DNA from: Euptelea pleiosperma
Taxonomy: Eukaryota > Streptophyta > Magnoliopsida > Ranunculales > Eupteleaceae
Assembly: GCA_035048495.1 (NCBI GenBank)
Contig: JASUTR010000084.1
Span: 186,001 to 250,000 of the forward strand
Direction: 5' to 3'
Length of the DNA stretch: 64,000 bases
The notes under the pieces are model-generated. The model saw only the letters and a program-made list of their open reading frames with translations, ran no database searches and had not been told where the DNA came from. Every line of letters starts with the position of its first letter. Positions within the stretch are counted from its first letter, which is position 1. This document shows positions 13,601-28,100 of this stretch, piece by piece. The position numbers and the translations under genes are program-made.

Positions 13601-16110
13601 CTCCATCCGTGCGTCAACGTCTCAAATTGGACTCAGTTTGTGTGTTACATTCCGAAGCCTATAACTTGTGACTTTTTCGCAACCGGATCTCGTAATTAGA
13701 CTCGAATTCTTCCATTACAATTGTTTCAACACATTTGAAGTGTTGGAACAAGATTTATGACTGTCGAAACAAGTTAGCTCCATCTGTGGGTCAACGTCTC
13801 AAATTGGACTCAGTTTGTGTGTTACATTCCGAAGCCTATAACTTGTGACTTTTTTGCGACCGGACCTCGTAATTGGACACAAACTCTTCCATTACTATTG
13901 TTTCAACACATTTGAAGTGTTGGGACAAGATTTATGACTGTCGAAACTAGCTAGCTCCATCCGTGCGTCAACTTCTCAAATTGGACACAGTTTGTCTGTT
14001 ACTTTCCGAAGCCTATAACTTGTGACTTTTTCGCAATCGGACCTCGTAATTGGACTCAAACTCTTCCATTATTATTGTTTCAACACATTTGAAGTATTGG
14101 AACAAGATTCGGGATAGGCGAAACAAGTTAGCTCCATCCGTGCGTCAACGTCTCAAATTGGACTCAGTTTGTGTGTTACATTCCGAAGCTTATAACTTGT
14201 GACTTTTTCGCAACCGAACCTCGTAATTGGAGTCAAAGTCTTCCATTACTATTGTTGCAACACATTTGAAGTGTTGAAACAAGATTCGTGACAGTCAAAA
14301 TAAGTTAGCTCCATCCGTGTGTCAACGTCTCAAATTGGACTCAGTTTGTGTGTTACATTCCGGAGCCTATAACTTGTGACTTTTTCGCAACCGAACCTCG
14401 TAATTAGACTCGAATTCTTCCATTACAATTGTTTCAACACATTTGAAGTGTTGGAACAAGATTTATGACTGTCGAAACAAGTTAGCTCCATCTGTGTGTC
14501 AACGTCTCAAATTGGACTCAGTTTGCAAGTTACATTCCGAAGCCTATAACTTGTGACTTTTTTGCGACCGGACCTCGTAATTGGACTCAAACACTTCCAT
14601 TATTATTGTTTCAACACATTTGAAGTATTGGAACAAGATTCAGGATAGGCGAAACAAGTTAGCTCCATCCGTGCGTCAACGTCTCAAATTGGACTCAGTT
14701 TGTGTGTTACATTCCGAAGCCTATAACTTGTGACTTTTTCGCAATCGGACCTCGTAATTGGACTCAAACACTTCCATTATTATTGTTTCAACACATTTGA
14801 AGTATTGGAACAAGATTCAGGATAGGCGAAACAAGTTAGCTCCATCCGTGCGTCAACGTCTCAAATTGGACTCAGTTTGTGTGTTACATTCCGAAGCCTA
14901 TAACTTGTGACTTTTTCGCAACCGGACCTCGTAATTGGACTCAAACTCTTCCATTACTATTGTTTCAACACATTTGAAGTGTTGGAACAAGATTCGTGAC
15001 AGTCGACACAAGTTAGCTCCATCCGTGCGTCAACGTCTCAAATTGGACTCAGTTTGTGTGTTACATTCCGAAGCCTATAACTTGTGACTTTTTCGCAACC
15101 GGACCTCGTAATTGGACTCAAAGTCTTCCATTACTATTGTTGCAACACATTTGAAGTGTTGAAACAAGATTCGTGACAGTCAAAACAAGTTAGCTCCATC
15201 CGTGCGTCAACGTCTCAAATTGGACTCAGTTTGTGTGTTACATTCCGAAGCCTATAACTTGTGACTTTTTCGCAACCGGACCTCGTAATTAGACTCGAAT
15301 TCTTCCATTACAATTGTTTCAATACATTTGAAGTGTTGGAACAAGATTTATGACTGTCGAAACAAGTTAGCTCCATCTGTGTGTCAACGTCTAAAATTGG
15401 ACTCAGTTTGTGTGTTACATTCCGAAGCCTATAACTTGTGACTTTTTCGCGACCGGACCTCGTAATTGGACTCAAACTCTTCCACTACTATTGTTTCAAC
15501 ACATTTGATGTGTTGGAACAAGATTTATGACTGTCGAAAAAAGTTAGCTCCATCCGTGCGTCAACGTCTCAAATTGGACTCAGTTTGTCTGTTACATTCC
15601 AAAGCCTATAACTTGCGACTTTTTCGCAATCGAACCTCGTAATTCGACTCGAATTCTTCCATTACTATTATTTCAACACATTTGAAGTGTTGGAATAAGA
15701 TTCGGGACAGTCGAAACAAGTTAGCTCCAACCGTGCGTCAACGTCTCAAATTGGACTCAGTTTGTATGTTACATTCCGAAGCCTATAACTTGTGGCTTTT
15801 TTGCAACCGAACCTCGTAATTAGACTCGAATTCTTTCATTACTATTGTTTCAACACATTTGAAGTGTTGGAACAAGATTCGGGACAGTCGACACAAGTTA
15901 GCTCCATCCGTGCGTGAACATCTCAAATTGGACTCAGTTTGTGTGTTACATTCCGAAGCCTTTAACTTGTGACTTTTTCGCAATCAGACCTCGTAATTGG
16001 ACTCAAACTCTTGCATTATTATTGTTTCTACACATTTGAAGTATTGAAACAAGATTCGGGATAGGCGAAACAAGTTAGCTCCATCCGTGCGTCAACGTCT
16101 CAAATTGGAC
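10623..16110. repeat. Higher-order repeat copy H3 (31 monomers)
   Basis: Third HOR copy, again 5488 bp, retaining the two monomers that H2 lacks (gaagcttataac is present at about 11883). It carries a few private changes against H1 and H2: tttgtttgttgc near 13285 instead of tttgtgtgttgc, ttgaactcaaag near 13520, and gatgtgttgg near 15507 where H1 and H2 have gatgagttgg. It ends where the next unit starts with a related monomer carrying ccgaacctcgtaatt rather than ctcataatt. Confidence 0.92.
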
Positions 16111-19100
16111 TCAGTTTGTGTGTTACATTCCGAAGCCTATAACTTGTGACTTTTTCGCAACCGAACCTCGTAATTAGACTCGAATTCTACCATTACTATT
16201 GTTTCAACACATTTGAAGTGTTGGAACAAGATTTGGGACAGTCGAAACAAGTTAGCTCCATCCGTACGTGAACGTCTCAAATTGGACTCAGTTTGTGTGT
16301 TACATTCCGAAGCCTATAACTTGAGACTTTTTCGCAACCGGACCTCGTAATTGGACTCAAACTCTTCCATTACTATTGTTTCAACACATTTGAAGTGTTG
16401 GAACAAGATTCGTGACAGTCGACACAAGTTAGCTCCATCCGTGCGTCAACGTCTCAAATTGGACTCAGTTTGTGTGTTACATTCAGAAGCCTATAACTCT
16501 TGACTTTTTCGCAACCGGACCTCGTAATTGGACTCAAAGTCTTCCATTACTATTGTTGCAACACATTTGAAGTGTTGAAACAAGATTCGTGACAGTCAAA
16601 ACAAGTTAGGTCCATCCGTGCGTCAACGTCTCAAATTGGACTCAGTTTGTGTGTTACATTCCGAAGCCTATAACTTGTGACTTTTTCGCAACCGGACCTC
16701 GTAATTAGACTCGAATTCTTCCATTACAATTGTTTCAACACATTTGAAGTGTTGGAACAAGATTTATGACTGTCGAAACAAGTTAGCTCAATCTGTGTGT
16801 CAACGTCTCAAATTGGACTCAGTTTGTGTGTTACATTCCGAAGCCTATAACTTGTGACTTTTTTGCGACCGGACCTCGTAATTGGACTCAAACTCTTCCA
16901 TTACTATTGTTTCAACACATTTGAAGTGTTGGGACAAGATTTATGACTGTCGAAACAAGCTAGCTCCATCCGTGCGTCAACTTCTCAAATTGGACACAGT
17001 TTGTCTGTTACTTTCCGAAGCCTATAACTTGTGACTTTTTCGCAATCGGACCTCGTAATTGGACTCAAACTCTTCCATTATTATTGTTTCAACACATTTG
17101 AAGTATTGGAACAAGATTCGGGATAGGCGAAACAAGTTAGCTCCATCCGTGCGTCAACGTCTCAAATTGGACTCAGTTTGTGTGTTACATTCCGAAGCTT
17201 ATAACTTGTGACTTTTTCGCAACCGGACCTCGTAATTGGAGTCAAAGTCTTCCATTACTATTGTTGCAACACATTTGAAGTGTTCAAACAAGATTCGTGA
17301 CAGTCAAAACAAGTTAGCTCCATCCATGTGTCAACGTCTCAAATTGGACTCAGTTTGTGTGTTACATTCCGAAGCCTATAACTTGTGACTTTTTCGCAAC
17401 CGGACCTCGTAATTAGACTCGAATTCTTCCATTACAATTGTTTCAACACATTTGAAGTGTTGAAACAAGATTCGTGACAATCAAAACAAGGTAGCTCCAT
17501 CCGTGCGTCAACGTCTCAAATTGGACTCAGTTTGTGTGTTACATTCCGAAGCCTATAACTTGTGACTTTTTCGCAACCGGACCTCGTAATTAGACCCGAA
17601 TTCTTCCATTACAATTGTTTCAACACATTTGAAGTGTTGGAACAAGATTTATGACTGTCGAAACAAGTTAGCTCCATCTGTGTGTCAACGTCTCAAATTG
17701 GACTCAGTTTGTGAGTTACATTCCGAAGCCTATAACTTGTGACTTTTTTGCGACCGGACCTCGTAATTGGACTCAAACTCTTCCATTACTATTGTTTCAA
17801 CACATTTGAAGTGTTGGAACAAGATTTATTACTGTCGAAACAAGCTAGCTCCATCCGTGCGTCAACTTCTCAAATTGGACACAGTTTGTCTATTACTTTC
17901 CAAAGCCTATAACTTGTGACTTTTTCGCAATCGGACCTCGTAATTGGACTCAAACTCTTCCATTATTATTGTTTCAACACATTTGAAGTATTGGAACAAG
18001 ATTCAGGATAGGCGAAACAAGTTAGCTCCATCCGTGCGTCAACGTCTCAAATTGGACTCAGTTTGTGTGTTACATTCCGAAGCCTATAACTTGTGACTTT
18101 TTCGCAACCAGACCTCGTAATTGGACTCAAAGTCTTCCATTACTATTGTTGCAACACATTTGAAGTGTTGAAACAAATTCGTGATAGTCAAAACAAGTTA
18201 GCTCCATCCGTGCGTCAACGTCTCAAATTGGACTCAGTTTGTGTGTTACATTCCGAAGCCTATAACCTGTGACTTTTTCGCAACCGGACCTCGTAATTAG
18301 ATTCGAATTCTTCCATTACAATTGTTTCAATACATTTGAAGTGTTGGAACAAGATTTATGACTGTCGAAACAAGTTAGCTCCATCTGTGTGTCAACGTCT
18401 AAAATTGGACTCAGTTTGTGTGTTACATTCCGAAGCCTATAACTTGTGACTTTTTCGCGACCGGACCTCGTAATTGGACTCAAACTCTTCCACTACTATT
18501 GTTTCAACACATTTGATGAGTTGGAACAAGATTTATGACTGTCGAAAAAAGTTAGCTCCATCCGTGCGTCAACGTCTCAAATTGGACTCAGTTTGTCTGT
18601 TACATTCCAAAGCCTATAACTTGCGACTTTTTCGCAATCGAACCTCGTAATTCGACCCGAATTCTTCCATTACTATTATTTCAACACATTTGAAGTGTTG
18701 GAATAAGATTCGGGACAGTCGAAACAAGTTAGCTCCAACCGTGCGTCAACGTCTCAAATTGGACTCAGTTTGTATGTTACATTCCGAAGCCTATAACTTG
18801 TGGCTTTTTTGCAACCGAACCTCGTAATTAGACTCGAATTCTTTCATTACTATTGTTTCAACACATTTGAAGTGTTGGAACAAGATTCAGGACAGTCGAC
18901 ACAAGTTAGCTCCATCTGTGCGTGAACATCTCAAATTGGACTCAGTTTGTGTGTTACATTCCGAAGCCTTTAACTTGTGACTTTTTCGCAATCAGACCTC
19001 GTAATTGGACTCAAACTCTTGCATTATAATTGTTTCTACACATTTGAAGTATTGAAACAAGATTCGGGATAGGCGAAACAAGTTAGCTCCATCCGTGCGT

Positions 19101-19118
19101 CAACGTCGCAAATTGGAC
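16111..19118. repeat. Shortened HOR unit (17 monomers)
   Basis: Begins with the same ctaccatt and gagactttttcg monomers that open H1-H3 and ends with the same cttgtggctttttt and gcattataattg monomers. The interval between these markers (15783 to 18791) is 3008 bp, 17 monomers minus 1 bp, so 14 monomers of the 31-mer are absent. It has private variants: cattcagaagcc with aactcttgac near 16483-16500, agacccgaattc near 17592, and a one-base loss at gaaacaaattcg near 18170. Read as a deletion derivative of the 31-mer. Confidence 0.85.
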
Positions 19119-22100
19119 TCAGTTTGTGTGTTACATTCCGAAGCCTATAACTTGTGACTTTTTCGCAACCGAACCTCGTAATTAGACTCGAATTCTACCA
19201 TTACTATTGTTTCAACACATTTGAAGTGTTGGAACAAGATTTGGGACAGTCGAAACAAGTTAGCTCCATCCGTACGTGAACGTCTCAAATTGGACTCAGT
19301 TTGTGTGTTACATTCCGAAGCCTATAACTTGAGACTTTTTCGCAACCGGACCTCGTAATTGGACTCAAACTCTTCCATTACTATTGTTTCAACACATTTG
19401 AAGTGTTGGAACAAGATTCGTGACAGTCGACACAAGTTAGCTCCATCCGTTCGTCAACGTCTCAAATTGGACTCAGTTTGTGTGTTACATTCCGAAGCCT
19501 ATAACTTGTGACTTTTTCGCAACCGAACCTCGTAATTAGACTCGAATTCTACCATTACTATTGTTTCAACACATTTGAAGTGTTGGCACAAGATTTGGGA
19601 CAGTCGAAACAAGTTAGCTCCATCCGTACGTGAACGTCTCAATTTGGACTCAGTTTGTGTGTTACATTCCGAAGCCTATAACTTGAGACTTTTTCGCAAC
19701 CGGACCTCGTAATTGGACTCAAACTCTTCCATTACTATTGTTTCAACACATTTGAAGTGTTGGAACAAGATTTATGACTGTCGAAACAAGTTAGTTCCAT
19801 CTGTGTGTCAACGTCTCAAATTAGACTCAGTTTGTGAGTTACATTCCGAAGCCTATAACTTGTGACTTTTTTGCGACCGGACCTCGTAATTGGACTCAAA
19901 CTCTTCCATTACTATTGTTTCAACACATTTGAAGTATTGGAAGAAGATTCAGGATAGGCGAAACAAGTTAGCTCCATCCGTGCGTCAACGTCTCAAATTG
20001 GACTCAGTTTGTGTGTTACATTCCGAAGCCTATAACTTGTGACTTTTTCGCAATCGGACCTCGTAATTGGACTCAAACACTTCCATTATTATTGTTTCAA
20101 CACATTTGAAGTATTGGAACAAGATTTAGGATAGGCGAAACAAGTTAGCTCCATCCGTGCGTCAACGTCTCAAATTGGACTCAGTTTGTGTGTTACATTC
20201 CGAAGCCTATAACTTGTGACTTTTTCGCAACCGGACCTCGTAATTGGACTCAAAGTCTTCCATTACTATTGTTCCAACACATTTGAAGTGTTGAAACAAG
20301 ATTCGTGACAGTCAAAACAAGTTAGCTCCATCCATGCGTCAACGTCTCAAATTGGACTCAGTTTGTGTGTTGCATTCCGAAGCCTATAACTTGTGACTTT
20401 TTCGCAACCGGACCTCGTAATTAGACTCGAATTCTTCCATTACAATTGTTTCATCACATTTGAAGTGTTGGAACGAGATTTATGACTGTCGAAACAAGTT
20501 AGCTCCATCCGTGCGTCAACGTCTCAAATTGGACTCAGTTTGTGTGTTACATTCCGAAGCCTATAACTTGTGACTTTTTCGCAACCGGACCTCGTAATTG
20601 GACTCAAAGTCTTCCATTACTATTGTTGCAACACATTTGAAGTGTTGAAACAAGATTCGTGACAGTCAAAACAAGTTAGCTCCATCCGTGCGTTAACGTC
20701 TCAAATTGGACTCAGTTTGTGTGTTACATTCCGAAGCCTATAACTTGTGACTTTTTCGCAACCGGATCTCGTAATTAGACTCGAATTCTTCCATTACAAT
20801 TGTTTCAACACATTTGAAGTGTTGGAACAAGAATTATGACTGTCGAAACAAGTTAGCTCCATCTGTGGGTCAACGTCTCAAATTGGACTCAGTTTGTGTG
20901 TTACATTCCGAAGCCTATAACTTGTGACTTTTTTGCGACCGGACCTCGTAATTGGACTCAAACTCTTCCATTATTATTGTTTCAACACATTTGAAGTATT
21001 GGAACAAGATTCGGGATAGGCGAAACAAGTTAGCTCCATCCGTGCGTCAACGTCTCAAATTGGACTCAGTTTGTGTGTTACATTCCGAAGCTTATAACTT
21101 GTGACTTTTTCGCAACCGGACCTCGTAATTGGAGTCAAAGTCTTCCATTACTATTGTTGCAACACATTTGAAGTGTTGAAACAAGATTCGTGACAGTCAA
21201 AATAAGTTAGCTCCATCCGTGTGTCAACGTCTCAAATTGGACTCAGTTTGTGTGTTACATTCCGGAGCCTATAACTTGTGACTTTTTCGCAACCGGACCT
21301 CGTAATTAGACTCGAATTCTTCCATTACAATTGTTTCAACACATTTGAAGTGTTGGAAAAGATTTATGACTGTCGAAACAAGTTAGCTCCATCTGTGTGT
21401 CAACGTCTCAAATTGGACTCAGTTTGCAAGTTACATTCCGAAGCCTATAACTTGTGACTTTTTTGCGACCGTACCTCGTAATTGGACTCAAACTCTTCCA
21501 TTACTATTGTTTCAACACATTTGAAGTGTTGAAACAAGATTCGTGACAGTCAAAACAAGTTAGCTCCATCCGTGCGTCAACGTCTCAAATTGGACTCAGT
21601 TTGTGTGTTACATTCCGAAGCCTATAACTTGTGACTTTTTCGCAACCGGACCTCGTAATTAGACTCGAATTCTTCCATTACAATTGTTTCAACACATTTG
21701 AAGTGTTGGAACAAGATTTATGACTGTCGAAACAAGTTAGCTCCATCTGTGTGTCAACGTCTCAAATTGGACTCAGTTTGCAAGTTACATTCCGAAGCCT
21801 ATAACTTGTGACTTTTTTGCGACCGGACCTCGTAATTGGACTCAAACTCTTCCATTACTATTGTTTCAACACATTTGAAGTATTGGAACAAGATTCAGGA
21901 TAGGCGAAACAAGTTAGCTCCATCCGTGCGTCAACGTCTCAAATTGGACTCAGTTTGTGTGTTACATTCCGAAGCCTATAACTTGTGACTTTTTCGCAAT
22001 CGGACCTCGTAATTGGACTCAAACACTTCCATTATTATTGTTTCAACACATTTGAAGTACTGGAACAAGATTCTGGAAAGGCGAAAGAAGTTAGCTCCAT

Positions 22101-25100
22101 CCCTGCGTCAACGTCTCAAATTGGACTCAGTTTGTGTGTTACATTCCGAAGCCTATAACTTGTGACTTTTTCGCAACCGGACCTCGTAATTGGACTCAAA
22201 CTCTTCCATTACTATTGTTTCAACACATTTGAAGTGTTGGAACAAGATTCGTGACAGTCGACACAAGTTAGCTCCATCCGTGCGTCAACGTCTCAAATTG
22301 GACTCAGTTTGTGTGTTACATTCCGAAGCCTATAACTTGTGACTTTTTCGCAACTGGACCTCGTAATTGGACTCAAAGTCTTCCATTACTATTGTTGCAA
22401 CACATTTGAAGTGTTGAAACAAGATTCGTGACAGTCAAAACAAGTTAGCTCCATCCGTGCGTCAACGTCTCAAATTGGACTCAGTTTGTGTGTTACATTC
22501 CGAAGCCTATAACTTGTGACTTTTTCGCAACCGGACCTCGTAATTAGACTCGAATTCTTCCATTACAATTGTTTCAATACATTTGAAGTGTTGGAACAAG
22601 ATTTATGACTGTCGAAACAAGTTAGCTCCATCTGTGTGTCAACGTCTCAAATTGGACTCAGTTTGCAAGTTACATTCCGAAGCCTATAACTTGTGACTTT
22701 TTTGCGACCGGACCTCGTAATTGGACTCAAACTCTTCCATTACTATTGTTTCAACACATTTGAAGTGTTGGGACAAGATTTATGACTGTCGAAACAAGCT
22801 AGCTCCATCCGTGCGTCAACTTCTCAAATTGCACACAGTTTGTCTGTTACATTCCGAAGCCTATAACTTGTGACTTTTTCGCAATCGGACCTCGTAATTG
22901 GACTCAAAGTCTTCCATTACTATTGTTCCAACACATTTGAAGTGTTGAAACAAGATTCGTGACAGTCAAAACAAGTTAGCTCCATCCATGCGTCAATGTC
23001 TCAAATTGGACTCAGTTTGTGTGTAACATTCCGAAGCTTATAACTTGTGACTTTTTCGCAACCGGACCTCGTAATTGGAGTCAAAGTCTTCCATTACTAT
23101 TGTTGCAGCACATTTGAAGTGTTGAAACAAGATTCGTGACAGTCAAAACAAGTTAGCTCCATCCATGTGTCAACGTCTCAAATTGGACTCAGTTTGTGTG
23201 TTACATTCCGAAGCCTATAACTTGTGACTTTTTCGCAACCGGACCTCGTAATTAGACTCGAATTCTTCCATTACAATTGTTTCAACACATTTGAAGTGTT
23301 GGAACAAGATTCGTGACAGTCGACACAAGTTAGCTCCATCCGTTCGTCAACGTCTCAAATTGGACTCAGTTTGTGTGTTACATTCCGAAGCCTATAACTT
23401 GTGACTTTTTCGCAACCGAACCTCGTAATTAGACTCGAATTCTACCATTACTATTGTTTCAACACATTTGAAGTGTTGGCACAAGATTTGGGACAGTCGA
23501 AACAAGTTAGCTCCATCCGTACGTGAACGTCTCAATTTGGACTCAGTTTGTGTGTTACATTCCGAAGCCTATAACTTGAGACTTTTTCGCAACCGGACCT
23601 CGTAATTGGACTCAAACTCTTCCATTACTATTGTTTCAACACATTTGAAGTGTTGGAACAAGATTCGTGACAGTCGACACAAGTTAGCTCCATCCGTGCG
23701 TCAACGTCTCAAATTGGACTCAGTTTGTGTGTTACATTCCGAAGCCAATAACTTGTGACTTTTTCGCAACCGGACCTCGTAATTGGACTCAAAGTCTTCC
23801 ATTACTACTGTTGCAACACATTTGAAGTGTTGAAACAAGATTCGTGACAGTCAAAACAAGTTTGCTCCATCCGTGCGTCAACGTCTCAAATTTGACTCAG
23901 TTTGTGTGTTACATTCCGAAGCCTATAACTTGTGACTTTTTCGCAACCGGACCTCGTAATTAGACTCGAATTCTTCCATTACAATTGTTTCAATACATTT
24001 GAAGTGTTGGAACAAGATTTATGACGGTCGAAACAAGTTAGCTCCATCTGTGTGTCAACGTCTCAAATTGGACTCAGTTTGTGTGTTACATTCCGAAGCC
24101 TATAACTTGTGACTTTTTTGCGAACGGACCTCGTAATTGGACTCAAACTCTTCCATTACTATTGTTTCAACACATTTGAAGTGTTGGGACAAGATTTATG
24201 ACTGTCGAAACAAGCTAGCTCCATCCGTGCGTCAACTTCTCAAATTGGACACAGTTTGTCTGTTACATTCCGAAGCCTATAACTTGTGACTTTTTCGCAA
24301 TCGGACCTCGTAATTGGACTCAAACTCTTCCATTATTATTGTTTCAACACATTTGAAGTATTGGAACAAGATTCGGGATAGGCGAAACAAGTTAGCTCCA
24401 TCCGTGCGTCAATGTCTCAAATTGGACTCAGTTTGTGTGTTACATTCCGAAGCTTATAACTTGTGACTTTTTCGCAACCGGACCTCGTAATTGGAGTCAA
24501 AGTCTTCCATTACTATTGTTGCAGCACATTTGAAGTGTTGAAACAAGATTCGTGACAGTCAAAACAAGTTAGCTCCATCCATGTGTCAACGTCTCAAATT
24601 GGACTCAGTTTGTGTGTTACATTCCGAAGCCTATAACTTGTGACTTTTTCGCAACCGGACCTCGTAATTAGACTCGAATTCTTCCATTACAATTGTTTCA
24701 ACATATTTGAAGTGTTGGAACAAGATTTATGACTGTCGAAACAAGTTAGCTCCATCAGTGCGTCAACGTCTCAAATTGGACTCAGTTTGTGTGTTACATT
24801 CCGAAGCCTATAACTTGTGACTTTTTCCCAATCGAATCCTCGTAATTGGACTCAAACTCTTCCATTATTATTGTTTCAACACATTTGAAGTATTGGAACA
24901 AGATTCGGGATAGGCGAAACAAGTTAGCTCCATCCGTGCGTCAACGTCTCAAATTGGACTCAGTTTGTGTGTTACATTCCGAAGGCTATAACTTGTGACT
25001 TTTTCACAACCGGACCTCGTAATTGGACTCAAAGTCTTCCATTACTATTGTTGCAACACATTTGAAGTGTTGAAACAAGATTCGTGACAGTCAAAACAAG

Positions 25101-28100
25101 TTAGCTCCTTCCGTGCGTCAACGTCTCAAATTGGACTCAGTTTGTGTGTTACATTCCGAAGCCTATAACTTGTGACTTTTTCGCAACCGGACCTCGTAAT
25201 TAGACTCGAATTCTTCCCTTACAATTGTTTCAACACATTTGAAGTGTTGGAACAAGATTTATGACTGTCGAAACAAGTTAGTTCCATCTGTGTGTCAACG
25301 TCTCAAATTGGACTCAGTTTGTGAGTTACATTCCGAAGCCTATAACTTGTGACTTTTTTGCGACCGGACCTCGTAATTGGACTCAAACTCTTCCATTACT
25401 ATTGTTTCAACACATTTGAAGTATTGGAAGAAGATTCAGGATAGGCGAAACAAGTTAGCTCCATCCGTGCGTCAACGTCTCAAATTGGACTCAGTTTGTG
25501 TGTTACATTCCGAAGCCTATAACTTGTGACTTTTTCGCAATCGGACCTCGTAATTGGACTCAAACACTTTCATTATTATTGTTTCAACACATTTGAAGTA
25601 TTGGAACAAGATTTAGGATAGGCGAAACAAGTTAGCTCCATCCGTGCGTCAACGTCTCAAATTGGACTCAGTTTGTGTGTTACATTCCGAAGCCTATAAC
25701 TTGTGACTTTTTCGCAACCGGACCTCGTAATTGGACTCAAAGTCTTCCATTACTATTGTTCCAACACATTTGAAGTGTTGAAACAAGATTCGTGACAGTC
25801 AAAACAAGTTAGCTCCATCCATGCGTCAACGTCTCAAATTGGACTCAGTTTGTGTGTTGCATTCCGAAGCCTATAACTTGTGACTTTTTCGCAACCGGAC
25901 CTCGTAATTAGACTCGAATTCTTCCATTACAATTGTTTCAACACATTTGAAGTGTTGGAACGAGATTTATGACTGTCGAAACAAGTTAGCTCCATCCGTG
26001 CGTCAACGTCTCAAATTGGACTCAGTTTGTGTGTTACATTCCGAAGCCTATAACTTGTGACTTTTTCGCAACCGGACCTCGTAATTGGACTCAAAGTCTT
26101 CCATTACTATTGTTGCAACACATTTGAAGTGTTGAAACAAGATTCGTGACAGTCAAAACAAGTTAGCTCCATCCGTGCGTCAACGTCTCAAATTGGACTC
26201 AGTTTGTGTGTTACATTCCGAAGCCTATAACTTGTGACTTTTTCGCAACCGGATCTCGTAATTAGACTCGAATTCTTCCATTACAATTGTTTCAACATAT
26301 TTGAAGTGTTGGAACAAGATTTATGACTGTCGAAACAAGTTAGCTCCATCCGTGCGTCAACGTCTGAAATTGGACACAGTTTGTCTGTTACTTTCCGAAG
26401 CCTATAACTTGTGACTTTTTCGCAATCGGACCTCGTAATTGGACTCAAACTCTTCCATTATTATTGTTTCAACACATTTGAAGTATTGGAACAAGATTCG
26501 GGATAGGCGAAACAAGTTAGCTCCATCCGTGCGTCAACGTCTCAAATTGGACTCAGTTTGTGTGTTACATTCCGAAGCTTATAACTTGTGACTTTTTCGC
26601 AACCGGACCTCGTAATTGGAGTCAAAGTCTTCCATTACTATTGTTGCAACACATTTGAAGTGTTGAAACAAGATTCGTGACAGTCAAAATAAGTTAGCTC
26701 CATCCGTGTGTCAACGTCTCAAATTGGACTCAGTTTGTGTGTTACATTCCGGAGCCTATAACTTGTGACTTTTTCGCAACCGGACCTCGTAATTAGACTC
26801 GAATTCTTCCATTACAATTGTTTCAACACATTTGAAGTGTTGGAACAAGATTTATGACTGTCGAAACAAGTTAGCTCCATCTGTGTGTCAACGTCTCAAA
26901 TTGGACTCAGTTTGCAAGTTACATTCCGAAGCCTATAACTTGTGACTTTTTTGCGACCGGACCTCGTAATTGGACTCAAACTCTTCCATTACTATTGTTT
27001 CAACACATTTGAAGTATTGGAACAAGATTCAGGATAGGCGAAACAAGTTAGCTCCATCCGTGCGTCAACGTCTCAAATTGGACTCAGTTTGTGTGTTACA
27101 TTCCGAAGCCTATAACTTGTGACTTTTTCGCAATCGGACCTCGTAATTGGACTCAAACACTTCCATTATTATTGTTTCAACACATTTGAAGTATTGGAAC
27201 AAGATTCTGGATAGGCGAAACAAGTTAGCTCCATCCGTGCGTCAACGTCTCAAATTGGACTCAGTTTGTGTGTTACATTCCGAAGCCTATAACTTGTGAC
27301 TTTTTCGCAACCGGACCTCGTAATTGGACTCAAACTCTTCCATTACTATTGTTTCAACACATTTGAAGTGTTGGAATAAGATTCGTGACAGTCGACACAA
27401 GTTAGCTCCATCCGTGCGTCAACATCTCAAATTGGACTCAGTTTGTGTGTTACATTCCGAAGCCTATAACTTGTGACTTTTTCGCAACCGGACCTCGTAA
27501 TTGGACTCAAAGTCTTCCATTACTGTTGTTGCAACACATTTGAAGTGTTGAAACAAGATTCGTGACAGTCAAAACAAGTTAGCTCCATCCGTGCGTCAAC
27601 GTCTCAAATTGGACTCAGTTTGTGTGTTACATTCCGAAGCCTATAACTTGTGACTTTTTTGCAACCGGACCTCGTAATTAGACTCGAATTCTTCCATTAC
27701 AATTGTTTCAATACATTTGAAGTGTTGGAACAAGATTTATGACTGTCGAAACAAGTTAGCTCCATCTGTGTGTCAACGTCTAAAATTGGACTCAGTTTGT
27801 GTGTTACATTCCGAAGCCTATAACTTGTGACTTTTTCGCGACCGGACCTCGTAATTGGACTCAAACTCTTCCACTACTATTGTTTCAACACATTTGATGT
27901 GTTGGAACAAGATTTATGACTGTCGAAAAAAGTTAGCTCCATCCGTGCGTCAACGTCTCAAATTGGACTCAGTTTGTCTGTTACATTCCAAAGCCTATAA
28001 CTTGCGACTTTTTCGCAATCGAACCTCGTAATTCGACTCGAATTCTTCCATTACTATTATTTCAACACATTTGAAGTGTTGGAATAAGATTCGGGACAGT

